From CAZHGD01 sp964531735 (GTDB taxonomy: Bacteria > Armatimonadota > UBA10988): a stretch of 64,000 nt of DNA. Position 1 is the first letter of the stretch; each line of letters opens with the position of its first letter. The notes beneath the pieces are model-generated. The model was not told where the DNA came from and ran no database searches. It was given only the letters and a program-made list of their open reading frames with translations. Shown in pieces: positions 8,284-18,000 of the stretch. The translations under genes and the position numbers were made by a program. The stretch lies in NCBI GenBank assembly GCA_964531735.1, contig CAZHGD010000007.1, positions 28,359-92,358 of the forward strand. Direction: 5' to 3'.

Positions 8284-9126
8284 ATGACCGACCATCGGGC
8301 CCGCTACGTCGGGCGACTCAACCGCGGGCTGTTCGGCGCGCTGCCGGCGGCCCTGTCCGCACCGGCGGCGTGGCCGCCGGCTGCCATGATCCGGTGGGCA
8401 CAGTGGCTGCACGACCAGCCGCTGGCCGGCGTGGTGGTGAACCTGCCGTCCGCTGAGGCCGACGTGTCGCCGGCGGCCGCCTGGTGGCGCGCCGCGGCGG
8501 GTGACGACCGGCTGGTGCTGGTGGCCGCCGACGACGAGGCGGCGCTGGTGGCGGCGTGGCCCGAACTGGCGCGGCAAGGTGCGCACCTGCCGGTGATCGC
8601 CGGCGCGACTGCGGCAGCGGCCCTCGGCGACCAGGCGTTCGTGGTCGGCTGCGATCGTGGCGACCGATCGTCGGCCGAGACCGCTGACCTGCTGGGCAAC
8701 CCGGCGGCGGTGGGCGCCCTGACGCTGGCGCCTGGGGCCGTCGACCTGCTGCAGGATGGCCTGACGCCGGTGAAGGACCGGTTCGCCGCGCTGCCGTTCC
8801 TCAGTGGCCTCGACCGCTCGCCCGGCGCCGGTCTGGTGGCCGGCGCCAATGGCCTGGTCAGCCTGGTGGCCGCCGTGGCGCCGCAGGCGGTGACCCGACT
8901 GATGCGGTATTGGTTCGACGGGCACACGGGCGACTTCGTGGCGCAGAACCAGCAGCTCGATCGCCTGGCGCAGGCGCTCTGGGCCGGTGGCGAGGCCTTG
9001 CTGCCCGAGCGCGTACTGGCTGCGTTGGCGGCCCAAGGGGTGGTGGACGAGCCGGGCACTGCGGTGCCGGACGACGTGCGGCGCAGCCTGGCGCACCGGC
9101 TGGCCGCGGTGGGCGGCCGCAACTGA
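8284..9126 (+). CDS. Divergent DapA/NAL-superfamily-like protein
   Basis: A 280-residue protein with weak but ordered similarity to the dihydrodipicolinate synthase/N-acetylneuraminate lyase TIM barrel. The start resembles 'G..pAl.sP' (GLFGALPAALSA), and the C-terminal third has the family's 'sG.D....gl..GanG.vs..a...P.....l......gd' organisation (SGLDRSPGAGLVAGANG). A possible Schiff-base Lys lies in TPVKDRFAALP, but the spacing to the SGLD segment is shorter than usual, so it may be non-catalytic. It is divergent from the cyclase gene across 115 bp and is followed 22 bp later by the glycosidase gene. GGGAG precedes the ATG. The assignment is tentative. Confidence 0.5.
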   Translation: MTDHRARYVGRLNRGLFGALPAALSAPAAWPPAAMIRWAQWLHDQPLAGVVVNLPSAEADVSPAAAWWRAAAGDDRLVLVAADDEAALVAAWPELARQGAHLPVIAGATAAAALGDQAFVVGCDRGDRSSAETADLLGNPAAVGALTLAPGAVDLLQDGLTPVKDRFAALPFLSGLDRSPGAGLVAGANGLVSLVAAVAPQAVTRLMRYWFDGHTGDFVAQNQQLDRLAQALWAGGEALLPERVLAALAAQGVVDEPGTAVPDDVRRSLAHRLAAVGGRN

Positions 9127-9148
9127 CGTGGCCGCGGGAGAGCGAACG

Positions 9149-12100
9149 ATGAGTTGGCGTCTCTGGCTGGTCCTGGGCTGGCTGGGCACCGTGCCGGCCA
9201 TGGCGCTGACCGTTGGCGGTGGCGACATTGAGGCGACGGTCACCGACGGTGTGGTGACCGAGCTGCGCAACAAGCTGACCGGCGAGCGCCTGTCCGGCCG
9301 CGCCGGCGACCTGTGTGGCTGGTGGCGGCAACAGGGCCCGGGCTCATTCACCTGGCAGTCGGGCGCTGCCGCCGCGGTCGACACCAGCATCCGGGCCGTC
9401 GGCGACAAGCTGGTCGTGCAACAGCGGGTCGAGGGTCGTGAGCCGGGCCTGCGCGGCGTGCAGTGGGGCCTGACCGTGCCGTCCAGCGCCAGCATCCTGG
9501 TGCCCGGCCATTCGGGACTGCAGTTCGTCGCCGACGGGCCGCTGAGCGCGATGGACTTCCAGTACCCGCAGGGCTGGGAGTGCCAGTTCGTGCTGGTGGC
9601 CACCGCCCGGGGCGGCTTCCTGATCCAGGCCACCGATGTCGCCCAGCACTACAAGCGGCTGAGCATCCGGCGGCGGGCCGACTGCTGGGAACTGGGCTTC
9701 GAGAGCCAGGTCACCGGGCCGTTCAACCGCGCGACGCGAGTCGACAGCACGGCCTGGTGGCTGCGCGCCTACGCCGGTGACTGGACGCGCGGCGCGGCGC
9801 TCTACCGCGCCTGGGCCAGCGCGGCGTTTGCGCCGACCGGGCTCGACGAGCAGCGGCCGTCGTGGGTGGCCCAGACGCAGTGCGTGGTCACTGGTGGCCT
9901 GGACGAAGCGATGCTGACCGCGCTGGCCAAGCGGGTGCGACCCGAGCAGACGGTCATCTACGTGCCGAGTTGGCGGCGCGACGGCTATGACCGCAACTAC
10001 CCGGACTACACGCCACTGCCCGAGATCCCGGCCCAGGTGCGCCGCGCGCGGGCGATGGGCTTCCACGTCATGTTGCACTGCAACTACTTCGGCTGCACGC
10101 CGGAGAACCCGGCGTATGAGCAGCTCCGCGCGTACCACGTGCGCCGGGCCTGGGATGGGCGGCTCGACTACTGGGACTGGCAGCGCAGCACACCGCCGAT
10201 CAAGTTCGCTTACCTCAACCCGGCCGCCAAAGCCTGGCGCCAACTGCTGGTCGACAGGCTGGCCGAGGTCGTGCGGGTCACCGGCTGCGACAGCCTCCAT
10301 CTGGACCAGACGCTGTGCATCGAGAACGACCAGAACGGCCTCATCGACGGGCTGAACATGATGCAGGGCAACCTGGCCCTGCACCGTGACCTGCGCGAGC
10401 GGCTGCCCGAGGTGGCCCTGTCGGGCGAAGGACTGAACGAGATCACCTACCGCTACGAAGCCTTCGCCCAACGCCATCTGGCCGGTCTGAACCACGCCGA
10501 CCGCCAATGGGATCTGGAGACCATCGGCGCCGCCCATCCGGTGTCTTCGGCCATTCTGCGACCGTACACCGCCATCTACGGCTACCTCGGCATGGCCTCG
10601 CCCCTGGACGCCGACTACTACCTGGCCTGGCAGACCGGCTACGAGCGCTTTGGCGTGCTGCCGACGCTGATGTGGCCCAATGCCGCGGATCTGGCCGGCG
10701 GCGCGCCGTTGGTGGCGCAGGTGGTGCGCGAAGCCCAGTGGTTCCAGTCCCACCAGCCGCGGGTCTCGTTCGACGGCTACGGCGCCGATACGCGGTTCGC
10801 CTGGCGCTGCGCCGACGGCGCCACGGTGCAATGGCGCCGCGAAGGTGCCGGTGCGGTGCTGGTGGCAGGCCCGACGGTGCTGGCCCGGCGCGTGAGCGGC
10901 GTCGGCGAATACACCGGAGCCGGCACCATCGACACGGCGTTGGGCTACGACGAACAGCGCGTGTTCGGTCTGGACCCGCGCGCCAACTATGCCTGGCGCC
11001 CCGAGTCGCGCGACCTGCAACGGCCGCACGTCGCCGCGGCGCCGCGCGGGGTGGTGCTGTCGGGCAGTGTTGCCGGTCCGGTGGGCGTGCTGCGGCTCAC
11101 CGAGCCGGCCACGGAGGTGGCGCTGCCGGCGGTCACACAGGGCGTGCGGTGCGGCGTGCGGCTCCGCGATGGGCGCACGGTCTGGGAGGCCGGCGGCAGC
11201 CTGACACACACCACCGGCGCCGTGGTTCAGCGCCGGCATGACAGTCTGTTCGTGCATCCGCCGTGGCGCGCCGAAGGCGTCGCCGCCGCCGCCGATCCGG
11301 TGGCGAAGGGCCTGGGCGAGACCCTCGTCGAATACCTGTTGCGCCTGCCGGCGGCACCGGCGACTGCCTTCAGCGCGCAGGTCGGGCTGGACAAGAGCGC
11401 CTGGGACCGGCCCAGCGACGGCGTGACGTTCCGGGTCGTCGCTCGCGCCGGTGAGGTGGTGGTGACGGCGACCCGCCATGTGCGCCCGGGCGCGATGGAG
11501 CCGCTGGTGCTCGACCTGGCCAAGCTGGCCGGCCGCGAAATGACGCTGACGCTGGAGACCTCGCCGGGCCCGGCCGGTGACCCGACGTTCGACTGGGCGC
11601 TGTGGACCACGCCCCGCGTCGCCCCGCGCGGGTCGCGTCCGGTGGAGCTGGCTTACGTGAGTGGCGGGCCGCTGCGGACCGTCTACTCGGCCGATGGCCC
11701 GGCCACGCTGGCAGCCGACGGCGGCCGCTGGCGGCTGACCGTGCCGTCGCCGGGCACGACGTACCTGCTCCGTGGCGAGCCGACGGCGGTGCAGGCGGGA
11801 GTCCGTCTGGCCGAGGTGCCGTTCGAGTCGGCCTTGCGCGAGGACGGCGGCCGCTACAGTGCGGCGCGCTCGTTCATGCGAGCCGGGCGGGCCGAGGCCG
11901 CGGTCGGCGGGCGCCGTCGCGCGGGGCTGAGCACCCATCCGCCGAACAACGGCCAGATCGAGGTCTACTGCCCGGTGCGGCTGCCGGTGGAGCCCTTGCG
12001 GCTGACCGGCTACTGTGGCCTGCGCGATGGGCACCAGTCGAAGGGCGTGGGCTTCCGGATCCGCGTCGGTGACCGCGAGTTGTGGCGCACCGATCTGCCG

Positions 12101-12244
12101 GCCGGAGCGTCACAATGGGTTCCGGTGGCGGCTGATCTGCGGGAGTTCGCCGGCCGCGAGGTGGTGCTGGTGCTGGTGGCCGACAGCCTCGGCGACTACG
12201 GCCACGACTGGGCGCACTGGGGCGACCTGGTCTTCGAAAGATAG
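9149..12244 (+). CDS. Secreted DUF6259-type glycoside hydrolase
   Basis: A 1031-residue exported protein. After a signal peptide (hydrophobic core LWLVLGWLGTVPAMA) comes a beta-sandwich and then a TIM barrel of the DUF6259/GH-like type: AWWLRAYAGDWTRGAALYR, YVPSWRRDGYDR and GFHVMLHCNYFGC. Likely catalytic acids are Asp386 (LHLDQTL) and Glu427 (SGEGLNE). The last 180 residues form an all-beta region with NGQIEVYCPV and DRELWRTDL, resembling an NPCBM or jelly-roll carbohydrate-binding module. It probably trims an extracellular glycan; the specificity is unknown. The reading frame is open further upstream, but the ATG at 9149 places the signal peptide correctly and has a GGGAGAG site 6-7 bp before it. 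Confidence 0.8.
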   Translation: MSWRLWLVLGWLGTVPAMALTVGGGDIEATVTDGVVTELRNKLTGERLSGRAGDLCGWWRQQGPGSFTWQSGAAAAVDTSIRAVGDKLVVQQRVEGREPGLRGVQWGLTVPSSASILVPGHSGLQFVADGPLSAMDFQYPQGWECQFVLVATARGGFLIQATDVAQHYKRLSIRRRADCWELGFESQVTGPFNRATRVDSTAWWLRAYAGDWTRGAALYRAWASAAFAPTGLDEQRPSWVAQTQCVVTGGLDEAMLTALAKRVRPEQTVIYVPSWRRDGYDRNYPDYTPLPEIPAQVRRARAMGFHVMLHCNYFGCTPENPAYEQLRAYHVRRAWDGRLDYWDWQRSTPPIKFAYLNPAAKAWRQLLVDRLAEVVRVTGCDSLHLDQTLCIENDQNGLIDGLNMMQGNLALHRDLRERLPEVALSGEGLNEITYRYEAFAQRHLAGLNHADRQWDLETIGAAHPVSSAILRPYTAIYGYLGMASPLDADYYLAWQTGYERFGVLPTLMWPNAADLAGGAPLVAQVVREAQWFQSHQPRVSFDGYGADTRFAWRCADGATVQWRREGAGAVLVAGPTVLARRVSGVGEYTGAGTIDTALGYDEQRVFGLDPRANYAWRPESRDLQRPHVAAAPRGVVLSGSVAGPVGVLRLTEPATEVALPAVTQGVRCGVRLRDGRTVWEAGGSLTHTTGAVVQRRHDSLFVHPPWRAEGVAAAADPVAKGLGETLVEYLLRLPAAPATAFSAQVGLDKSAWDRPSDGVTFRVVARAGEVVVTATRHVRPGAMEPLVLDLAKLAGREMTLTLETSPGPAGDPTFDWALWTTPRVAPRGSRPVELAYVSGGPLRTVYSADGPATLAADGGRWRLTVPSPGTTYLLRGEPTAVQAGVRLAEVPFESALREDGGRYSAARSFMRAGRAEAAVGGRRRAGLSTHPPNNGQIEVYCPVRLPVEPLRLTGYCGLRDGHQSKGVGFRIRVGDRELWRTDLPAGASQWVPVAADLREFAGREVVLVLVADSLGDYGHDWAHWGDLVFER

Positions 12245-12367
12245 CGCCGGCGGGCGGCTGGCGAAGCAGGAAGGCCGCCCGGTCCGGTAGAATACGAAGA
12301 GCGGCCCATAGGCACCGGCGCGCGGTTGGCTTGCTTGGTCCGGGTGCGGGCGTGGTGGAGACTTGGT

Positions 12368-14998
12368 ATGAGTGACGAATCGGGTGTTGCCCAGCTTGGC
12401 ATCATCAAGTTCTACAACCCGCGCAAGGGGTATGGGTTCGTCTCGCGGCAGGAAGGCAACGATGTCTTCTTCCATCTCAGCCACTTCCGGACGCCCACCT
12501 CACCGGTGCCCGGCGATGTGGTCCGGTTTCAACTGGGGCAGAATCGCGAGGGCCTGACCGCCGAGGACATTGTGGTCGTGGCCAGTGAAGACGTCGAGTG
12601 CTACGGTGGCTCGATCACGCACCTCGAAGTGGAGGGCGGCGTGGTCACCACGCCGGACAACTTCGCCATCTCGTTCCGCCGCGAGGACTACATCCCGCAC
12701 GCGCGGGCCGAGAGCCTGCGCGTCGGCGACGAAGTCGAGTTCCACTTCCCGGTGCAGGACGAGGCCGGGCAGTGGCACGCCAAGGTGGTGCGCGCGCCCG
12801 ATTTCCGGCCGGAACATGCCGCTCGCGTGGAACGGCGCGAGGTGGATGACGAGGAAGAGAACCGGCGGCTGCTCGGCATCCTCTACAAGACCGACCTCGA
12901 CGAGGAGGCGCTGCACGCCGGCCACTTGCTGGCCGAGCGCAACATGCGCGCCACGTTGAGCGCGCTGGTCAGCCGCATCTTCGACCGCCGGCTGGAGCGC
13001 GAGACGCGCGCCGAGTTGGTGGCGCTGCTACCGGCGATCTACTTCGACGACGAGTGCCAGTCGTACCTGGAACAGATGGCGGTGCTGCTCAACCGGGCGC
13101 TCGAGGAGGAGGATGCGGAGCGGAGCCCGGCGGCGTGCGACGCGCTGCGACTGCTGCTCGACGAGGACGCTTTCCCGATGCGCTGGTGGCAGTACCTGCT
13201 GCCGTTCGGCCTGACGCTGTTGCGCAACGTGAGCACGGTGCCCTCGTGTCACGCGCTGCTGGACGACGACGAGGTGTGCGCCAACGCCGAGCGCTGGCTG
13301 ATGCGCGTGTGCCGACACGTGGAGCAGCGCCGGTCGGGCTACGGCTACGTGATGACCACGGCGCTGACCTGCTTCGACGAGCTCTGGCAGCGCGAAGCCC
13401 TGCGCGGGCCGCTGCAACGCGTCATGGCGCGGCTGCTGGTGGCCACCGACGCCGACGGCCTGGCCAACCAGATCTACCACCTGCGCGACAAGCTGTCGCC
13501 GGCCTTCCTGCCGGTACTGCTGCCGCTGTTGAGCCAGCACCCGGACCTGTCGTTGACGCTGCAGTCGCCCAGTCACAGCGAGATCTTCTCGCAGTGGGTC
13601 GAGACGTTGGTCCGCGGCGCCGGCGGCGAGTTGAGCACCGAGTTGCTGGCCACGGTGTTGCCGCTGGTGGAAGAGGTGCGCACGCACCTGACCGACGAGG
13701 AGGCGATGAACCGCCTGATGCGGCCGGTCACCGAGAGCCTGACGCCGGACGAGGTGGTCCGGATGCTGACCGCCGAGGACCTCCCGCAGCGCGCGGTGTG
13801 GGCCTGCCTGCGGCACCTCGACCGCCGCGGCGACTTGCAGGCGCTACTGGCCGACCCGAGCATCCGGGACCTGGTCACCGGTTGGCTGCGGCGCACGACC
13901 GAGCGGCCGGCCACCGAACTGCCGCGCGGGCCGGAGGTCAACACCGCGCTGCGGCTGATCGACCAGCTACGCGGCAGCGCCGAGCTGACCGGCGAGCTGT
14001 CGGGCATCGGGCGCACGCTGTTCCACGGCATCCATGACCGGTTGGCGCAGGCGGGCAGTGACGACCTGCTGCGACTGCTCGACCAGCTCGACATCGGCGG
14101 CCTGCCCGGTCTGACGCAGGTGCTGGCGCGGCGGCTGACCGATGACGCCCTGAGCGATGTGGCGCACCAACGGCTGGTGGCGTACTTCGCCGAGCTGGAT
14201 CCGCTGGCGGCCGATGCCGGACGCGCCGTGCTGGCCTGGACGAGCCAGCGGCAGGAGGTGGCGGCGCTCGACGCGGTGGTCGCCGCGCGGGAGCGCTGCG
14301 AGGCCAGCGAGAACGGCGAGGTCTCGGCGTTTGCCCAGGTGGTCGACGAGCTGCTCGAAGCGGAGCAGGTGAGTTGGCATGATGCCTTCATCGTCGGCCT
14401 GGAAGAGCTGCCCATCGGTGGCGCCGCGGCCCGGTTGCAGGAGTTCGCGATCCTGGTTCCGCAGCGGCTGTTCGTGGACCCGTCCGACTTCGCGCCGAAC
14501 CGGTATGTGCGGTTGTTCTGCCGGCGGGGCCTGGTGCTGGGCGTGGTGCCGGCGCCGGTGGTGACCAGCGACTGGGTCTGCGGGCAGTTGGCCGGACCGC
14601 TGTTCGTCGATGAGCGTAATGCGATGGTCGGCTTGCTGCTCGACAGTAGCGGCGAGCGCTGCTACTTCGAGATGGCGCAGATGGCGGCGGGCCAGGAGCG
14701 TCCGCTGCGCGAGGGCGACCTGCTGCGCTTCACGCGCCTGCCGGCGGCGGCCGAGGCCCCGTTCCGCTACGTGGCGTTCAACGTCCACGCGGAGTTCGGA
14801 CCTGCAGACGCCGGCCTGCTGGCCGACTGCCTGGCCAACGCCAGCGCCATCGGTCTCGCGGTGACGGCCGGGCGGCGCTTGCTGGAGTGCGATGAGAGCG
14901 CCTGGCGCGCGGCCTGGGCGGCCTTGCCGGCAGACCGCCGCACCGCGGTGGCGGAGGTGCTGGACGAGACCGAGCGGGCCCAGTGGTTGGCGGGCTGA
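12368..14998 (+). CDS. Giant cold-shock-domain protein with helical-repeat scaffold
   Basis: An 876-residue protein. Residues 8-73 are a cold-shock domain with RNP1 KGYGFV (20-25) and RNP2 DVFFHLS (32-38). A second small beta-barrel-like region follows (about 78-150). The rest is almost entirely helical, Leu/Asp/Arg-rich, with HEAT/ARM-like spacing and no catalytic motif that I recognise. A beta-rich module appears near 690-800 (RLFVDPSDFAPNRYVRLF). Ordinary cold-shock proteins are about 70 residues, so this is a nucleic-acid-binding head on a large scaffold. Its stop is 14 bp before the start of the STAND ATPase gene, which has its own GAGGAGAG site, so the two are probably co-transcribed. 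No signal peptide is visible. A TAGAAT hexamer at 12288 could be a -10 but lacks a clear -35. Confidence 0.75.
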   Translation: MSDESGVAQLGIIKFYNPRKGYGFVSRQEGNDVFFHLSHFRTPTSPVPGDVVRFQLGQNREGLTAEDIVVVASEDVECYGGSITHLEVEGGVVTTPDNFAISFRREDYIPHARAESLRVGDEVEFHFPVQDEAGQWHAKVVRAPDFRPEHAARVERREVDDEEENRRLLGILYKTDLDEEALHAGHLLAERNMRATLSALVSRIFDRRLERETRAELVALLPAIYFDDECQSYLEQMAVLLNRALEEEDAERSPAACDALRLLLDEDAFPMRWWQYLLPFGLTLLRNVSTVPSCHALLDDDEVCANAERWLMRVCRHVEQRRSGYGYVMTTALTCFDELWQREALRGPLQRVMARLLVATDADGLANQIYHLRDKLSPAFLPVLLPLLSQHPDLSLTLQSPSHSEIFSQWVETLVRGAGGELSTELLATVLPLVEEVRTHLTDEEAMNRLMRPVTESLTPDEVVRMLTAEDLPQRAVWACLRHLDRRGDLQALLADPSIRDLVTGWLRRTTERPATELPRGPEVNTALRLIDQLRGSAELTGELSGIGRTLFHGIHDRLAQAGSDDLLRLLDQLDIGGLPGLTQVLARRLTDDALSDVAHQRLVAYFAELDPLAADAGRAVLAWTSQRQEVAALDAVVAARERCEASENGEVSAFAQVVDELLEAEQVSWHDAFIVGLEELPIGGAAARLQEFAILVPQRLFVDPSDFAPNRYVRLFCRRGLVLGVVPAPVVTSDWVCGQLAGPLFVDERNAMVGLLLDSSGERCYFEMAQMAAGQERPLREGDLLRFTRLPAAAEAPFRYVAFNVHAEFGPADAGLLADCLANASAIGLAVTAGRRLLECDESAWRAAWAALPADRRTAVAEVLDETERAQWLAG

Positions 14999-15012
14999 GT
15001 GAGGAGAGCCGT

Positions 15013-18000
15013 ATGGACGCTCAACCGGAACTGCTGGCATCCATCATCAGACAGAAGTCCGAGTCGCTGGCGGACGTCTACGATGCGTACCGCGCGCAGG
15101 TCATGGACGCGATTCGGTCGGGCTGGTTGGTGGCGCGGCACGGCGCCGACCACTGGCGCACCATCGGCTTGTATGCGGCGCGGCTGATCCCCGAACGGGT
15201 CATGCAGCAGATGGGCGCGGCGGACGTGCTGGTCATGGCCTGCGCCTGCCTGGCTCACGAACTGAAGCTGCCCGACCGTGAAGGGCACGACTGGCTGACC
15301 ACGCATCCGGACGACCTCGGCCTGGATGGGCCGACGGCGTCGGCGGTGCGGCTGGTCTGCGAGTTTGTGACCACCTCCGGCCGGCGGATGCGGCGCGCGC
15401 CGCGCTGGGGCTACCTCGGCCGCGAGGCCGTCGACCTGCGGCGCATCGGCGCGGCCCTGCTGGTGGCCGACCGCATCGATGTCGAGCACACCGATGTGCC
15501 GCTCCCCGAGGAGATCGACGACATCGAGCCGGAGAAGGCGCATCGCTGGCCGCACGAGCGCGGCCTGACGGTGGGCCTGATCGACCCTCGCGAGGGCGTG
15601 CTGCGGCTCGATCTCACCTCGCCCAGCAAGGCTTGGCGGCGCCAGGTCGAGCAGCACTTCATGCCGGCGGCCAACGCGGCCATGGATGTGGCGCGCAACA
15701 TCCTGCTCGCCGCCGGGATGCCGTTCCGCGAGATCGAGCTGCACGACCTCCACGCCAAGCCGACGGCCGACGTGGCACGGGCCCAGGAAGTGATGCGCGC
15801 TCGGGCCGGCGCGCGCCGGCGGCCGATCAAGCCGTTCAAGTTCCTCGATCCGTATGCCGAGGACGAGAGCCATCTGCTCCCGGCCCGTGACGACGAGGTG
15901 CTGCGGCTGGCCGGGCGAACGCTGACCAGCCCGCTGACGGTGCTGGTGGGCGAGACCGGCTCGGGCAAGACCTCGCTGGTGGCCGCGGGCGTCCTGCCGT
16001 GGCTGCGCGAGCACGGCTATGACGGCGTGCTGGCGCGGTGCTTCGACGACCCGACGCGGTCGCTGCTGCAGGCGGTCCGGGCGCGCCTCGGTGAGCCGGA
16101 ACGCGTCGAATCGAGCGACGCGGAGCAGTTGGGCGCCGCCGCCCGCGAGCTGGCGGCGCGCAGCAGCGCGCCGGTGCTGCTGGTGCTCGACCAGAGCCAG
16201 GAGATGTTCACTCGCCTCGGCTCGCGCACGCGCCTGGAGTTCGCCAAGGACCTGGCCGGCTTGCTCTCGTTGCCGGGCGAGCCGGTCCACGTGCTGGTGG
16301 TCATCCAGCGCGAGTTCTTCGTGAACCTGACCGAGTTGCTGCCGGAGTTGCCGACGCTGTTCCACGAAGTGGTCGAACTGAAGCGGCTCAACAGCGACCA
16401 GGCCGAGGCCGTGGTGCGCCGCTCACTGGGCCGGTTCCGCCTGTGGTTCGACCAGTTGGTCACCTCGCACCTGATCGACGATCTGGCCACGGCCGAGGGC
16501 ATTCTGCCGGTCGAGCTGCAGATCTGCTGCGACGCGCTGGTCAACCAGGTCGAAGAAGACGAGCATCACGTCGGCTACGAGGTCTACCGCCGCATCGGCC
16601 CCGCGCGGCGGATCCTCGACGCGCTGGTCGACACGCGGCTGCGAACCTTCCGCTGGCGGCGCAACACGCTGGCCAAGAGCATCCTGGTCAACAGCGTCAC
16701 CGCGCAGCGGACCAAGTCGCTGCTGACGGTGGAAGAGTGCGCGGTGGATACCGGCACCGACCAGGACACCTGCCGCGACCTGCTGGAGGAGCTGACCGAA
16801 CTCGGACTGCTGCGGCGGCTGGTCCACAGCAACGGCCGGGTGATGTACGAACTGCGGCACGAGTACCTGGCGCAGCGGTTGGAGACCTACATCAGCGATG
16901 TCGAGCGCGAAGCCAAAGACATCGACGACCTGCTGCACCGCGAGCTGAACAACTACGAGAAGTTCCAACTGCTGCTCGACAAGGAGAAGCTCAAGCTGAT
17001 CCACCAGTACCGGCGGCGGTTGACGTTCACCGCCGAGGAGCTGGAGCTGGTCATTCGCTCGGCGGCGCACGAGCGGTTCGAGGTCGACTACTGGTTCGGG
17101 CGGGTCAACGAGCTGACCGTGTCGCAGCAGATGGTGCTGGCGGTCGACCTGCTCTATTCGCCCGAGCCGGACCTGCGGGACTCGCTACGGGCGATGATCA
17201 GCCGGCTCGATCACAAGGCGGTGGTGCCGACGCTGCTCGACAGCCTGCGTGAGGCCGATGCGACGGTGCGTGAGACGGCCATCGACGTGCTGCGCGAGAT
17301 TGATGTCAACCTGGTCGAGGCGCTGGAGGTGGGCGACGCGGCCACGCGGCAGCAGGCGGCCTACGCGCTCGGGCAGATTGGCGCCAGGCACGCGGTCAAG
17401 CCACTGGTCGAGACGGCGCAGCACGCGCCCGACGAAGTGCGCGAGCAAGCGGTGGAGGCGTTGGCCGAGATCGACCGTAGCGGCAGCGCCGATCTGCTGA
17501 TCCGCAGCCTGCGCACCGGCAGCTCCGCCAGCCGTTGGAACGCCGCCATGGCGCTCGGTCGGCTCGGGCGCGACCAGAGCATCCGCGACCGCATCAAGCG
17601 CGAAGCCGAGCGGCCCGAGGCACCGGAGGCGCTCCGCTTCGCCTATGGGCGAGCCTGCCTCGAAGGCCGGCAGTTCGAAGATGCCGAAGCGGTGCTGAAG
17701 GACCTGGAGCGGCGCTCGATACCCGAGGACCAGAAGCAGCGCCTGGAGCAGGCCTGGCAGGACCTGGCCAAGCTGCGCAAGAAGGAGGAGCGCGGCCTGT
17801 TCACCTGGCCGATGTACCGCGGCGACGCCGGCGGCGCGGCCTTCACGCCGCAGGGGCTCAGCCTGCCGCTGGCGCTGAAGTGGGAGTTCGCGACCGGCGA
17901 CCAGATCTACAGCTCGCCCGCGGTGGCGGCCGGCGCGGTCTACTGTGCCTCGACCGACCAGAAGCTCTACGCGCTGGATGCGGAGAGCGGCACGGAGCTG

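Noticed and set aside
5529..8456. A 975-codon open frame on the plus strand
   Set aside because: It runs antisense through the isomerase and cyclase/ATPase genes. Its protein is low-complexity and rich in R, G, H and Q with no domain, as expected from GC-rich codon bias.
9344..12034. An 896-codon open frame on the minus strand
   Set aside because: It is antisense to the glycosidase gene, with Arg/His/Gln-rich translation and no recognisable motif.
12326..12367. Earlier in-frame start for the cold-shock-domain gene
   Set aside because: The extra residues precede the conserved domain, and the ATG at 12368 gives a normal opening. The upstream alternative start lacks a ribosome site.
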